Shown: positions 47,257-59,330, numbered from the stretch's first letter. The stretch: DNA of 64,000 nucleotides from Lantana camara (GCA_037501455.1 CM074855.1:38473001-38537000); one strand, 5' to 3'. The notes: generated by a model from the letters alone, not told the origin. Made by a program: numbers and translations.

Positions 47257-50200
47257 TGTGACGCCCCGTTTTCTCGAAGGGCGTTCTTACGACATCAACA
47301 AGTAAGTCTCTACACTTATGTGTGTTTAATTTAAGAGTTCTTGAATTATGTGATTTAATGTAAATCCAATTTAATATGTGTTCATTCGAATTATTCTAAG
47401 ATTAATTGCAACTTGATTAATTACGCGCCTATTTAACCCTAACTATCTAATTTGATTTAATTCAAATTTATTCCATGAAATAATTGTCAAGTTGATTTCA
47501 AATTCAACATGTTACTTAACTTGTTTAATTTCGGTTTACTTGAATTCCTTGAGATTAATTGTCAATCATGTGTTTACAAAGTGCCGTTAAATTATACGAA
47601 AAGTTTCTAAAATTAAATTGAATTAAACTCTAATTGATAAATCTCTATTTCACTTTTATTTGTAAAATTAATTCGGAGCTTGAATGTTTATTCGTAACTT
47701 TACCAATTTTATTTACGATTAATTGTACGCGATATTTATCTTTGCTACGCGATAAGGATACCCGGTTGTATATAGCTTGTGCACAAGACACATTTCTCCC
47801 AATCCCTTTTCTCTCTCTCTCTCCTCTCCCACTTTCTCTCTCCCGCTGGTTACTATTGCGGCTTCGGTTACGAGCCCATAACTCGATCGTTTCTCGACGG
47901 AATTCAACAAACGAATAGTCCATTTCGATTATCTCGGCGAGACCGACGTAAGAGTACCAATTTCACAGCCTAAAGATGAACGGTGGCGGAGTTATGGCCG
48001 GATTTCTGTAGCAGCGGCGGAGCTGTCAGACCGCCGCCACTTCGCCGGCGTTTCGGGGCGTTTTCCGGCCATTTTCTTGGTACACGCGCCTTGGACCCAG
48101 AAAGTAGACTTCCAGTCGGTTCGGTTGACGTCGGATTCGTGGCAATCGGAGCAGCGAAGACGCCGCACGTGCCGCCCAAAGCTCGCGGCGTCAGCGCGTG
48201 TTACTGTAGCGGCGGCGGCAGAAACTTCGGCGGCCAACGGGGGCCTTTTCTGGCCATCTTTTGGTCTCGGGCTCTTCACGAAAGTTGTTCGGAACGACGA
48301 GAACTAGTGACCTGTGATCAGGCGACTCCAGATTCGGTGGTTTGGCGGTGGATCGGCGGCGGCAAAGTGGCGGTGCAACGGCGGCACTAGCTCCGAGGAT
48401 TTTTCCGGAAAGCTACCTTAGGGGTTTCGAAGAGCTCATCATGGGTAAGACAACACCTCTTTCGGATCGTATTTTGGTTCACCGGTTTGGAAGTAATTTG
48501 AGTTTGAAGATTTAGGGTTTTCGTGCTCTTAGATTTCAGATCTACGATAATCGGCTTGGAATTTCCAGAAATTGATCGAGGATTCGGAACGGGCACGAAG
48601 ACTTCATTCAGGACTGATTTTTCGGGATTTTTCCGGCGACTTTTGACGGCGGCCCGGCGGCGGCCCGGCGACTTTCCGGCGGCTCCGGTGGCGGCACTCC
48701 GGCGACTTTCGGACAGAATGTTCGTCTCATTGTGGTGAGTTCAACGCCACTTTCCGTTCGTTAATCGGACACTCGATCTATTTATTATGAATTATTTTTG
48801 CGTAATTGTGATTATTTGAATTAATTGTTTTAAGTGCAAATAAATTGGTTATTGTTGGTTTGTTGATCGAGATGTCTTCCAATCATATTCGAAAACATGT
48901 ATTGAATGGATTGTGACATGCATGAATGTTTCGATTTACAATTTGAATCCCGATGTGATGAATTTGTGCTATGTGTTTAGATATGAAGGGGTGTTAGTGT
49001 AATATTTAGAAACTAATCTTTTATGTGACTAAATGAACTTGAATGGTATTTTAGAAGAACGAAAATGTTGTGATTTCTCTATATGAATTTGAGACGTTCT
49101 CAATGCTATGTTTATTGTAAATTGTGTTTCAAATATAAAATTGAGATACATGAAAGATGCTTGAACAACTTGAGACTTGATGCATGATAGGAGTTAGAAT
49201 TGTAATATCTTGATTTACTCTTACTACTTGAAAATGGTATATTATGAATTACGATAAATTGATAATTGTAATGCTTGTAAGTAATTAATTCCTAGTTGAA
49301 TAATTGTATAAACACTTTAAATGAACAATTATGCTTAGTAATCAACTTAGGGGATGTAAGTGTAATATTTATGAAACTATGAATGTGACTTGAGCTTGTG
49401 TACCAAACATGTTGTGAAGTTGTAAAGTATGATCTTAAGTGGATTAAATGCACTCTTTATTTGTAACAAGCATGCCATCTACGTACAATAACTTTGTATG
49501 TTTATATGATCAAGTTGCTCTTACTTATGCACTTTATAACTCGACATGAACTTGATGCTTAATTCTAATATTATAATTGAACCCTGTGATATTGGATGAT
49601 TTAATATGCATTTTCTGAATACATTGACTTCCTAAATTGATCAAACATCTTTGGATATGGAATTGCATGATGGTTGCTTGTAAATATGACCTTGTTGAGC
49701 ATTGATTTGCCTTGAATGACCACGACACCTCATCCAAGCACAACATGAACACTTATGCATAACCACGATCATGTTGAGCAACGCCGTGCGTCTTGTTTGG
49801 TTCATATAGAGTCTAAGTCTGGGCTTCTGTATGTCTTGTCACAGAGTTTGGTGGTGCCGATGGGTCCGAGGTTTAGAGTGTTTGGCCCTTCACACTCTCA
49901 GACTCTACTACTACGAGGTGAGGTTTAGGATTTTGTATAGTTATGCGACCTATGGCCTTTACATGTTGATTTCTAACCCTGCATGCGAGTATACCTTATA
50001 ATAGTTATGTATGTGTTGAATATGATATTTTTATGACCTTATGCTTGCACTTCTCCGTGGGCGGGCTATCCCTGCAGCGTGGGAATGTAAGTGTGTGAGT
50101 CTTGCGTGGGCGGGCTATCCCTGCAGCGTAGGAATATATATAAAAACCAGTTTTTGAAGCATATGTAAGCTATTTTGGAAAAACAGTTGTGTTGTGATTA

Positions 50201-51240
50201 TGTAGCGAGTTGGCCATGAAATATTGGCATCTGTATGTATGTATGTATGTTATGTTATGTGGATCCAGGAGCTGGTACGAGTGGAGACCGGCACGGCATA
50301 GGGCCGTCGGATAAGCCACTGTGCTAGTTCCATTTGAGATATCTTCACGCGACCCGTGCTGTAGGGAAGGTGTGGTATCTTGAGCCTTCGGCTAAGGCCG
50401 GGGAGGACTCTTGTGGGTTCGCTACCCCTTGAGGGTATGTCTGTTATGGATGGTTTGGGGACGGTACATCTCCTCCATCATTGGTGTGACGGTTGGATTG
50501 ATTTTGTATTTTATGATATGTTCTGAGGAGTAAAGGTTGGAAGCTCGTACTCGCCGAGCATGTGTTCTGTTCTGTCTGGGAATCATGAATCGAGATAGAG
50601 TTTCTGAAATGTTTTCTAAAGCTTATACTTATAACTATCTTTTGGGTACTTTTAGAAATGTCTTTGGTATGCAACACCTATCTCCGGTTCATGAGTCCAC
50701 CCTTCTGATATGTGCTATGCTCCATATATATATACAGTGGGTGTGCGTTAGCCCCCTCACTCGGTCAAGTTGACTGACCCCTCATTTACACTTTTAGTTG
50801 CAGGTTGTTGGCGTTTGCTAGGCGGAAGTGAGTCCTTTGAGTTGCACTTCATCGGTCTAGTCTTTCTATTTGCATTTATCCTCTCATACACTTTACTTAT
50901 ACTTAAGACTTGTAGACTTGAGATTATACTTTACTTTTCGGTAGCCCCTTGTGACACTTGATGATTATTAATTTATGTTGATATTCGGGATTAGGTATCT
51001 ATGCTAGTTGAACCCGTCACCTGCTTTGCATGTTTTGTTTTAAATGCTTCCGCTATCTATTGTTGTTGGTTTTAATTGCTTCCGCACTCTGAGTTTTGGT
51101 CAAGTTAGATCCGCCTAGCCTAGTGTGTGAGTTGGTCTCCCGTTCGCTCTGATTCGGATTCGGGCATGGACTTTCATTTCATGTTCCGGGTCTGGGTCAT
51201 AGTGCGGGGGATGTGGCACTTCTCCGTTTGGGGTGTTACA
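47257..51240 (+). mobile_element. Solo LTR, LARD family, inside the copia LTR
   Basis: 3984 bp from TGTGACGCCCCG to GGGGTGTTACA, flanked by CAAGT at 47252-47256 and 51241-51245. The copia right LTR shows the uninterrupted site at about 59450. It shares with the LARD LTR the GTTCAACGCCACTTTCCG block (48740-48760), the GC-rich segment (47980-48720) and the GCTAGGCGG (50817-50825) / CCGCCTAGC (51111-51119) pair. A 49-bp tandem repeat starts at 50056. Frames in the GC-rich part overlap on both strands and are not genes. Confidence 0.93.
50056..50134. repeat. 49-bp direct repeat in the solo LTR
   Basis: CGTGGGCGGGCTATCCCTGC occurs at 50056 and again at 50105, each followed by AGCGT(G/A)GGAAT. Confidence 0.9.
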
Positions 51241-51444
51241 CAAGTCAACTTTTAAGAGAGCTAAAAATATCCAAACTATTTTTGGATAATTTTATACTTT
51301 ATTTATTATAAAATAAATAACTTATTTTTATCTAATTAATTAATTCGTAATTAATTAACTAGATTATTTTCTCCAAAATAAGACTTTCTTTTTAATTCAA
51401 AATTAAACCAAAGTCTATTAAATAATTAACTAATTAATTATTTA

Positions 51445-51506
<62 letters not shown>

Positions 51507-51508
<2 letters not shown>

Positions 51509-51574
51509 CGTGTGTGACACGTGTCACAAGGACACGTGTCACTCACGTGACCCACACGTGTGGCTTCACACGTG
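51507..51574. promoter_or_regulatory. Cluster of six CACGTG boxes in the copia 3' LTR
   Basis: Six copies of CACGTG within 68 bp. The corresponding stretch in the 5' LTR has five. CACGTG (G-box/ABRE core) is bound by plant bZIP and bHLH factors. Confidence 0.8.
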
Positions 51575-52722
51575 TGGAACCCTCTTGGCCCGATTAACTC
51601 GTTTAATCATTTTCAAGCCTCAACTCATGTAACCAAGTTGTTGTGTGTGACCCTCTAGGTTCTCAATTCAATTAGCAGTGACCCTAATTAATTAATTCAC
51701 TAATTAATTAATCAGTCCACAGATTAAACGACCATAGTCTAGCAACAGGTGTTTAACCCCTAGTTGAATTGAATGTTTGGATTCGACAGAACCTTTAAGT
51801 CATTGATTCATGTGAGATACAATCCTCCTACTTACTATCTCTCAACCAAGATCTAGGGCAAGGGAATAATCAGAACCCTAATAATCCGGTCTTAAAGCTA
51901 AGTGCATTTCATATCCATTTGATCTCAATCCAAGAAACCCTTTTCTTGATGTCTTGATCTACTGCCTTGGCCAAGGACTCCATATGGCATATGAATGACT
52001 TACACAATAAGAGATCACCTTGCAAATGCAAGTCTAGGTCCTTTCTTGATTCTCATTCACTTTCATGAATCACTTGTGCAGCCCCAGCATAAGCCTTGAA
52101 TCAGTTGTCTAAAGCGACACCCTTTAAAGCTTATACCTAAGACTACAGAGTTAACTCATAAAGTGACAAGGAACCTCAAGTCTTAAGGATCAATTAATCA
52201 CATCAATGACTCGTGAGATATTTCCTAATCTGGAAGTTTCCATTTCCTGAAATAGAAACTTCCTTTCCCATTTAGGAATGTTCTCACACGGGGCACCTCA
52301 GTGAACTTACTTATTAAAGTAAGCACCCTCATGTATCACGCACGTATCAACTATACACTTTGCACCTCCATGAAACAAGGTGGTCCTTCTTAAGGGCGTG
52401 ATCCCACAAGCAAGCCTTAGAGGAGTCAGGTTGACACTCCCACTGTCTGTAGGACTCATCGGCTTGGAGTATTTTACTAATCATGACTTATGTGATATAG
52501 GGCTCGTTTCATGAACCATTTCACCTAAATGGTAGAGTCCTAAAGTCATTAGGATTAGGGGAGTTCTCATACATGCACAGCTAAAGTAAACGCATACCAA
52601 ACAAGAGCATATAAATAAGTGTTGCCTCAATTCGTTATTTCATTCAAAGATTGTCTGTGATTACAATAAGGAAAAGCACAAAGCGGATATACAATCGGCT
52701 TTCTAGGGCACTATTCCTAACA

Positions 52723-52735
52723 ATCTCCCACTTAC
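52723..52735 (-). promoter_or_regulatory. Polypurine tract of the copia element
   Basis: Minus strand GGGTAAGTGGGAGAT region, directly upstream of the 3' LTR and immediately after the pol stop codon. Confidence 0.85.
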
Positions 52736-52738
52736 CCG

Positions 52739-54742
52739 TCAAAGCCATTCTAAAGCTACTCTAAGTCCCATCTTCTGAAGATGACCTTGGAAAGCTTCTC
52801 GACTAAGGGGTTTAGTAAGTGGATCTGCCACGTTCTCTGCTGATGTGACCCTCTCAATTAGCACATCTCCTCTTTTGATAATATCATGGATTAGGTGATA
52901 CTTCCTCATAATGTGCTTGGTCCGTTGGTGAGATCTTGGTTCTCTTGCTTGAGCAACCGCCCCAGTGTTGTCACAAAACACAGTAATGGGGTCTTTCATG
53001 CTAGGAACAACATTCAACTCTTGAATGGAGTTTCTAATCCAAACACCTTCCTTAGCTGCATCATTTGCAGCTAAGTATTCGACCTCAGTGGTCGAATCTG
53101 CAGTGGTTGTTTGCTTGGAACTCTTCCAACTCACTGCTCCGCCGTTTAGGCAGAAAATGTATCCTGACATTGACTTAAAATCATCTAAGTCAGATGCAAA
53201 GCTTGCATCGCAGTATCCTTCGACAGTAAGATCTTTCTGACCTCCGTAAACTAAGAATAAATCTTTAGTACTTTTCAAGTACTTAAGAATATTCTTCACG
53301 GCAGCCCAGTGACCATCTCCAGGGTCAGTTTGGAAACGACTTGTGACACTAAGTGCATAAGCCACATCCGGTCGAGTACATAACATTGCATACATTATGC
53401 TACCTATTGCTGACGCATAAGGTGTCTGAGTCATTCTCTCCTTCTCAAGGTTAGTCTTAGGACACATCTTCTTTGAAAGACATGTTCCTACATTCATAGG
53501 AAGGTTCTTAACCTTTGCTGACTCCATATTGAATCTCTTCAATACTTTGTCAATGTACATCAACTGTGATAGTCCTATTAACCTTCTAGATCTATCTCTA
53601 TAGATTTTAATTCCAAGGATATAGGACGCATCACCAAGATCTTTCATCTCGAATTGGTTCGATAACCATAACTTAGTCACTTTCATGTCATCCTTCGAAT
53701 TCCCAATAAGAAGGATGTCATCAACATAAAGTACTAAGAATTGCACTGAGGTCTCCAATTCCTTTCGATACACACATGATTCATTCGTAATTTGGATGAA
53801 GCCAAACGCTTTGACTGATTCATCAAATCGAATGTTCCAATTCCTAGAAGCCTGTTTCAATCCATAGATTGATCTTTGGAGTTTGCAAACCTTTTGCTCA
53901 CTCCCACTGAATGTGAAACCTATGGGTTGCTCCATATAAATGTCTTTATCAATGTCACCATTGAGAAAGGCAGTTTTCACATCCATTTGCCATATCTCAT
54001 AGTCATAATATGCAGCAATGGCAAGCATGATTCGAATGGACTTTTGCATTGCAACTGGTGAAAAGGTTTCGTCAAAGTCCACGCCGGGTCTTTGAGTGAA
54101 TCCTTTTGCAACCAGTCTTGCCTTGTAGGCTGCAATGCTTCCATCAACTCCAAGCTTTCTCTTAAAGATCCATTTGCAACCTATGGGTTTGACCCCATCA
54201 GGCAAATCTACCAAGGTCCAAACTTGGTTGGAGTTCATGGAATCCATTTCGGATTTCATGGCTTCTATCCACTGTTCAGAGTCAGAATCTGAAAGTGCCT
54301 CCTCATATGTTAAAGGATCATTATCCTTTTGAGAGATTTCATGGAAGAATCCATACCATCTCTCCGGCTGTCTAGGAGTGCGTTCAGAACGCCTTAGAGG
54401 AGGGTTTTCGTGTGTATCGAAATTCGTGATTGGTTGTAGTTGATCAGAGTGGGACGTTTCTTCAGTGGGTGATGTGGGGTCATTTTGTACTTCTTCTAAT
54501 TCTATGATCTTGCCTTTCTTTTCTTTAAGGAACGGTTCCTCCAGAAAAGTAGCATTTCTGGAAACAAACACCTTTTGCTCAGATTGATCATAGAAATAGT
54601 ATCCTATGGATTCCTTAGGATAACCTACAAAGTAACATAAGTTAGAACGAGATTCTAACTTATCTCCCACTGTCCTCTTCACGTAAGCAGGACAACCCCA
54701 AATTCTTAAGTAAGAATAACTAGGGATTTTACCATGCCACAT
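52739..54742 (-). pseudogene. Copia RT and RNase H, open over 667 codons
   Basis: Begins in the integrase C-terminal region (IWGCPAYVKR, LCYFVGYP), continues into the RVT_2 reverse transcriptase (MKSEMDSMNSNQVWTLVD, CKWIFKRK, KARLVAKGFTQRPGVDFDETFSPVA, the catalytic LYVDDILLIGN) and ends with the copia RNase H (GYCDASFASDLDDFKSMSGY, TTEVEYLAANDAAKEG, TKHIMRKYHLI). Catalytic YVDD and the RNase H Asp residues are present, so this part may still encode active domains if translated. It stands alone only because a TAA about 25 bases before the apparent start interrupts the polyprotein; the first Met is not the original start. It ends four bases before the PPT. Confidence 0.92.
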
Positions 54743-54910
54743 TTCTTAGGGCGTTTTGGGGACTGACTTAGAGGGAACTAGATTCAGAATCTTTGCTGCA
54801 CTTTCTAGGGCATAACCCCAGAAAGAAGGTGGTAAGTCAGTGAAACTCATCATGGAACGAACCATATCAAGTAGGGTTCTATTCCTTCTCTCAGAAACTC
54901 CATTAAGCTA
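54743..54910 (-). pseudogene. Copia integrase C-terminal bridge with two stops
   Basis: Same frame as both neighbours. A TAG at 54908-54910, where the family has Gln (after PPGTP), and a TAA shortly before 54742, where a Tyr would fit, bracket a readable stretch NGVSERRNRTLLDMVRSMM containing the catalytic Glu region of the integrase core. Confidence 0.88.
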
Positions 54911-55735
54911 AGGAGTTCCCGGAGGAGTCCACTGAGAGATAATCCCATTATCCTTGAGATGATTAAGGAATTCTTCACTAAGATATTCGCCTCCTCGATC
55001 AAATCGAAGTTCTTTGATCTTGTGACCAGTTTGGTTCTCAACCTCCTTTTGAAATTCTAAGAATTTCTCAAAAGCTTCAGATTTATACTTCATTAAGTAT
55101 ACATAACCATACCGACTAAAGTCATCAGTGAAGGTTATGAAGTACTGATGATTGTTTCTAGTGCTTACACTAAGCGGTCCACAAACATCAGTATGGATCA
55201 AATCCAAAACCTTAGTGGCACGTTCCACAGTTCCTTTAAAAGGGACTTTGGACATTTTTCCTTTGAGACAGGATTCGCAAGAAGTTAACTCTTTGAGATC
55301 ATTTTCAGAGAATGATCCTAAAGTGTTTATCTTGCTAATTCGGTTCTTGGAAATGTGTCCTAATCTAGCGTGCCATAAGGGAGCTGAAACTTTGTCATCT
55401 CTCTTACGCTTTGTTTCTCGTTGTATATTCATAATATTGATATTTTGAGTTAGGTAAAGTCCATTACTTAGAGTACCGATGTGAACGGAAGAGTTGTTCC
55501 GTTTGATAAAATATTTACCATTCTTAATATAAGTTTCATAACCTTCACAATCTAATATTGGAACTGAAATTATATTACGAATAATGCTCGGTACATAAAG
55601 GACTTTATTTAAGACTAACTCAAAACTACCTAAATCTAATCTAATTGTGCCTAAAGCTCGAGCTTCAACGTTTGAGCCATCGCCGATCTTCAAGACACAT
55701 TCTCCTTCTTTGAGTTGTTGGACTTCACTTAGCAT
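54911..55735 (-). pseudogene. Copia protease end and integrase core
   Basis: Contains the end of the protease and the GAG-pre-integrase zinc-binding region (LWHARLGHISKNRI, CESCLKGKMSKVPF, which is the H-H-C-C set), followed by the rve core with catalytic Asp in LIHTDVCGPL and Asp in RFDRGGEYLS. The catalytic Glu is in the next segment past the TAG. Integrase inserts the cDNA. Apart from the stops at both ends the domain looks intact. Confidence 0.9.
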
Positions 55736-56236
55736 CTATACATCATTACAGATATGAGTTCCACAGCCGGTATCAAGTACCCAAGAACTAGAATTAATAG
55801 AAAGATTTATTTCAACGAGAAAGATACCTTTCTTTAGAGTAGCCTTGTACTCTGGGCAGTTTCTCCTCCAATGTCCCGCTTTGGCACAATGGAAGCAAAC
55901 ATCCTCTTTCTGATCAAGCTTCTTCTTTTGGGCCTTTCCCTTCGAAATGCCACCAGTGGGCCTAAGGGGTTTCTTCTTCTTCTTTTGGGCTTTCTTGCCC
56001 TTACCTTTAGAAGGCCCAGAAGAGGAAGATGGAGCATTCACCATCAAAACCTTATTGTCCTTCTTGATCGTGCTTTCAGCAGTCACAAGCTGACTAATCA
56101 GCTCAGCTACAGTAGCACCAGCATGATTCATGTTGAAGTTAAGGACAAATGGGTTGAATGATGGTGGGAGCGAAGCTAGCAACAAATCCACTGAAAGCTC
56201 ATCTTTCAGTGGCATGTCCATGGAATTCATGGACAC
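55736..56236 (-). pseudogene. Copia Gag C-terminal half, zinc knuckle and protease start
   Basis: Gag segment (LLLASLPPSFNPFVLNFNMN), a lysine-rich stretch, a CCHC zinc knuckle (CFHCAKAGHWRRNC) and the protease active site (SSWVLDTGCGTHIC, with D-T-G). A TAG at 55736-55738, in place of Gln, stops the frame one codon before the integrase part. The frame differs from the upstream gag half by a frameshift within 56199-56236. Confidence 0.9.
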
Positions 56237-56621
56237 TTGAACCTTCCCTCATTCTCAAGTGGAACAATTCCTTTGAAGTGTTATACCTTGTAACACGTTC
56301 ATGAGGGCGGTAAAGTTGCTCTAAGTGGTCGTAAATCTCCCAAGCGAATTCCATGGCCTCATGTTGCCTTTGCAAGTCCGGAGACATGTTAGCCAACATA
56401 AGGCAACGGGCTTGGAGATTATCATCCTTCCACTTCTGAATCGCGTCCCGCTCGACCCGAGTGGGAGCCTCCCCTTCGGGACTAGGCTCCCCTTCGAAGA
56501 GAACATAAGTTCTCTTCTCAGAATCTAAAATGATTTTCAGATTACTCAGCCAATCAGAATAGTTGGGACCAGTCAACTTGTTTGACTCGAGGATCGATAC
56601 AAGAGGGTTTTTGGTTGCCAT
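56199..56621 (-). pseudogene. Copia Gag N-terminal half
   Basis: The start ATG at 56621-56619 is the first in the transcript frame and matches the usual opening of this Gag type (MATKNPLVSILESNKLTGPN), followed by YSDWLSNLKIILDSEKRTYV and the UBN2-like gag domain (MLANMSPDLQRQHE, IYDHLEQLY, TSKELFHLRM). The frame ends at 56199 after a shift near HEFHGHATE; a few residues expected there appear to be missing. Gag would assemble the virus-like particle. Confidence 0.9.
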
Positions 56622-56827
56622 TTCAAAACACGTAGAGAATCACAGAATCTACGACCTAAATGGTAAAACAGAGAACTAGTGAGCATGCTGAATTATAACG
56701 ATATACAAAAGATAAGGTCTTTAATCTATTGTAGCTCCCACTGTTTTTCAAAGATCTATAATTCCCAAAGATCTAAGAGGAACACGTTTCCCAGTGGGTA
56801 CTAAGATCCTAGGCATTTTACCTCGAA

Positions 56828-57148
56828 CCCACGACTCGCGGACATTCTCAGTAAGAACCCTAGGTGGGTACAACTTACCAATTCTAACACCTTTAGAACT
56901 CTTAGTAATTGTTTTTGCATCACCTATCTTTCAATATGGACCCACGACTCGTGCGACATCCATATTTACTTAGGAGTTAAGCTAGACCCATCAATCATAA
57001 GATCATGACCAAAACTTAGTTCGAACGACCCACGACTCGTGGACATCACCCTTGCTAAAATCGATCATGAAATATTGATCATTTAAAATGATCAATTAGG
57101 TAACTAAGAACTAATAAGCTCCACTAGCTATCCCACGACTCGCGGACA
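56828..57148. repeat. Four dispersed copies of a palindromic motif in the copia leader
   Basis: CCCACGACTCG(C/T)GGACA at 56828-56844, 56941-56958 (one extra base), 57029-57045 and 57132-57148. The core CCACGA-C-TCGTGG is self-complementary. Confidence 0.9.
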
Positions 57149-58319
57149 ATAACTAGCTTTACTTACTAAACTTAAAACCTATTGATGGAATGCTAGGAAT
57201 TTAATTCAAAATTTGCATCTCGAATTAAATACCTATTTGTTCGAAATTAGCTTAATATTTAATGGGAATTTTCGAATCAACCGGAGAGTTGTCCGGTTCG
57301 TCCTCACCAACATATATGTTATCCAATTTTATTAGTCTTGATTAATGCAAGTACACTTAAATGCATTTCAAACAAGCACATAAACAGATAACATGTCCTA
57401 GCATGATACTAACATGTAATGATCATGGGTTCTACCTATCTTATGCGTGATATGTGGGAGCCACTCCACAATCACAAGTTCTAACATACATGCCACATAA
57501 ACAGTTCAAATCACATAAGGGAAAGCGGTAACAAAATACGAGCCCTATCTCTATTACATTTAACAATTGAGATTCCCCTCCCTAACATTTTGAGGGGTCT
57601 TCACTTATGGCCTCCTTGTTACTTGAATGTGGTCCATCTTACTCCATGGGTGCATTGTCTCCAAAATGAAAATAAAACCTCACCACCTATCTCTACTCTC
57701 AAATTACAATAAAAAGAAAAAGGCATAAAGTAATAAGGCTCAATCTTCATATTGGCCTTAGACAATTACACGGGGCATACCCCGGCCTAAAAAACAGTAA
57801 TATGGAAAGCCACATAATAAATCACATAACAGTACGCACATAAGTGAGGCTCCAACCTCAATTGAAAAACGCAACTATAGGGCTCCAACCCCAATTTAAA
57901 CCATCCATGTGCATAAATTAAAACCATACATAGATCTAAACCCATGATCACCTAACATGCTTTTGCAAGAATTTAAATTTAACCTATAAATTAAAATTCT
58001 CGCTTTAAGCTCTAATAGCTTAAAACACGACTTAGATGCAATTCTTGTTCAAGAGCCTTTTCAATAAAACCCGAAAAACATTAAACTAATAAAATTCCAA
58101 TTAATTTCCAAAATTAATAATTTTATTCTTTTATTATTTTCAGAAAATAAAATTCATAATTTTCCCAAAATACAAATCACTTTAATTTATCAAAAATCCC
58201 AATTTAATCAAAATTTTAAAATAATTTTATTTTAGCAAAAATTGATTTTAAAAGATAAAATTAAAATAAAATTAAATCGGGATTTTTCGGACCGAAAACA
58301 CGAAACACGAAAACACGAA

Positions 58320-58680
58320 ATTAGGCCCGAAAGCACTCGCCCAAAGGAGGGCACCGCCGCGCGGCATCAGGCGCGGTAAGTGCCGCCCGCACGCGCGCTG
58401 GGCGCGCGGCTCGTGCGCTTGTCGCGCGCAGCAGTGCCCGCCCGATGGCGGGCGATCTCGGCCTGGGCGTCCCGCTCTGTTGCGGGACGGTGCGGGCGGC
58501 TGTCCCGTGCGGTTGCGGGACAGGCGAGCGGTCGCGCCTAGGCACGGGCGGGAGGGCCTCCCGCGCGGTTGCGGGACAGGCGAGCGGTCGCGCCTAGGCA
58601 CGGGCGGGAGGGCCTCCCGCACGGTTGCGGGAGGGCTGGGCCCGTCGCACGCCCAGGCTCGTCCTTTTTCGTGTTCCGTT
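58320..58680. repeat. GC-rich block with 56-bp tandem repeat
   Basis: Very GC-rich, CpG-dense block in otherwise AT-rich DNA. A 56-bp unit starting GGTTGCGGGACAGGCGAGCG occurs at 58511-58566 and 58567-58622, with a partial third copy from 58623. It lies 250-600 bp from the PBS. Confidence 0.92.
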
Positions 58681-58926
58681 TCGTATTTTGGGTTTCTCCA
58701 AAACCCAGTTCAATCCAAAATTAAAAAATTCGATTTAAACATATTTCAATCAAAACGGTTTTCAAAATCACAATTTAAGAAAACAGTTTTAGAAATTCAG
58801 GAAAAATTACAGTTTCGTATTTCAGGCTTTCTAAAAGAACTCATGAATACCTAATTCGCATCTAAGCCTAAGAATTTCTACCAAATTCAGAATAATTGAG
58901 ACGAATCAGAAACACGATTAACGAGG

Positions 58927-58940
58927 TGGCTCTGATACCA
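58927..58940 (-). promoter_or_regulatory. Primer binding site (iMet tRNA) of the copia element
   Basis: Minus strand TGGTATCAGAGCCA, two bases from the 5' LTR edge at 58943; an exact match to the initiator-Met PBS. Confidence 0.95.
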
Positions 58941-59330
58941 CTTGTTGGAAAACACGAATCAGAAAGCAGTGGAAATTAAAAAATTTTCCCAACAAAAGGA
59001 TCTAGGACTCGCAATCGTGTAACCAAATTCGTAGAGATAGAAAACTTAATTTTCTTTTATTCTTTCTTGAAGCGTTTCAAGCCACCCAAGAACGCTCTTC
59101 TCGCGGCTTGATCCCCTCTCCTTGGTAAAGCTCGAATCTTCAAACTTCTAACTTGAAGTCTCTAGAGATAGTCCACCAACTTGATCACAATCTAACTAGT
59201 AAGGATGCTAGTTCTCTAGTTAGTGTTTAGGCTTAACCTAGGGTTTTATTTTATCTTGGAGAAAGGAAGGTGTTCAACACATGAACCAAAAGAATTGTCA
59301 ATTAGCTCTAAAGGGGAGCATGAGCTCCCC

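Larger units (their letters stand above)
46745..52722 (-). repeat. 3' LTR of the copia element (interrupted at 47257-51240)
   Basis: Pairs with 58943-60913. It carries a TATA tract (47133-47140) on the strand of transcription, six CACGTG boxes in a cluster (51507-51574), a long (TA)n (about 51447-51505) and the closing CCTAACA. Confidence 0.93.
56622..58926 (-). other. Leader of the copia element
   Basis: About 2.3 kb between PBS and gag ATG, unusually long for a copia leader. Going from gag toward the PBS it contains four copies of a palindromic CCCACGACTCG(C/T)GGACA motif (56828-57148), plain AT-rich sequence (57180-58270) and a GC-rich block with a 56-bp tandem repeat (58320-58680). No coding region is supported; the Pro/Arg-rich frames at 58272-58622 come from the GC-rich repeat. 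Confidence 0.7.

Noticed and set aside
47083..47334. Frame of 83 codons, repeated at 59281-59520
   Set aside because: Present in both copia LTRs but antisense to its transcription and crossing the insertion site; a chance frame around the TATA region.
58272..58854. Pro/Arg-rich frames of 74-124 codons
   Set aside because: Derived from the GC-rich 56-bp repeat in the copia leader; open in both strands.
58927..58940. Possible tRNA fragment
   Set aside because: It is the iMet primer binding site next to an LTR; no tRNA body is present. The same applies to 5874 and 15595.
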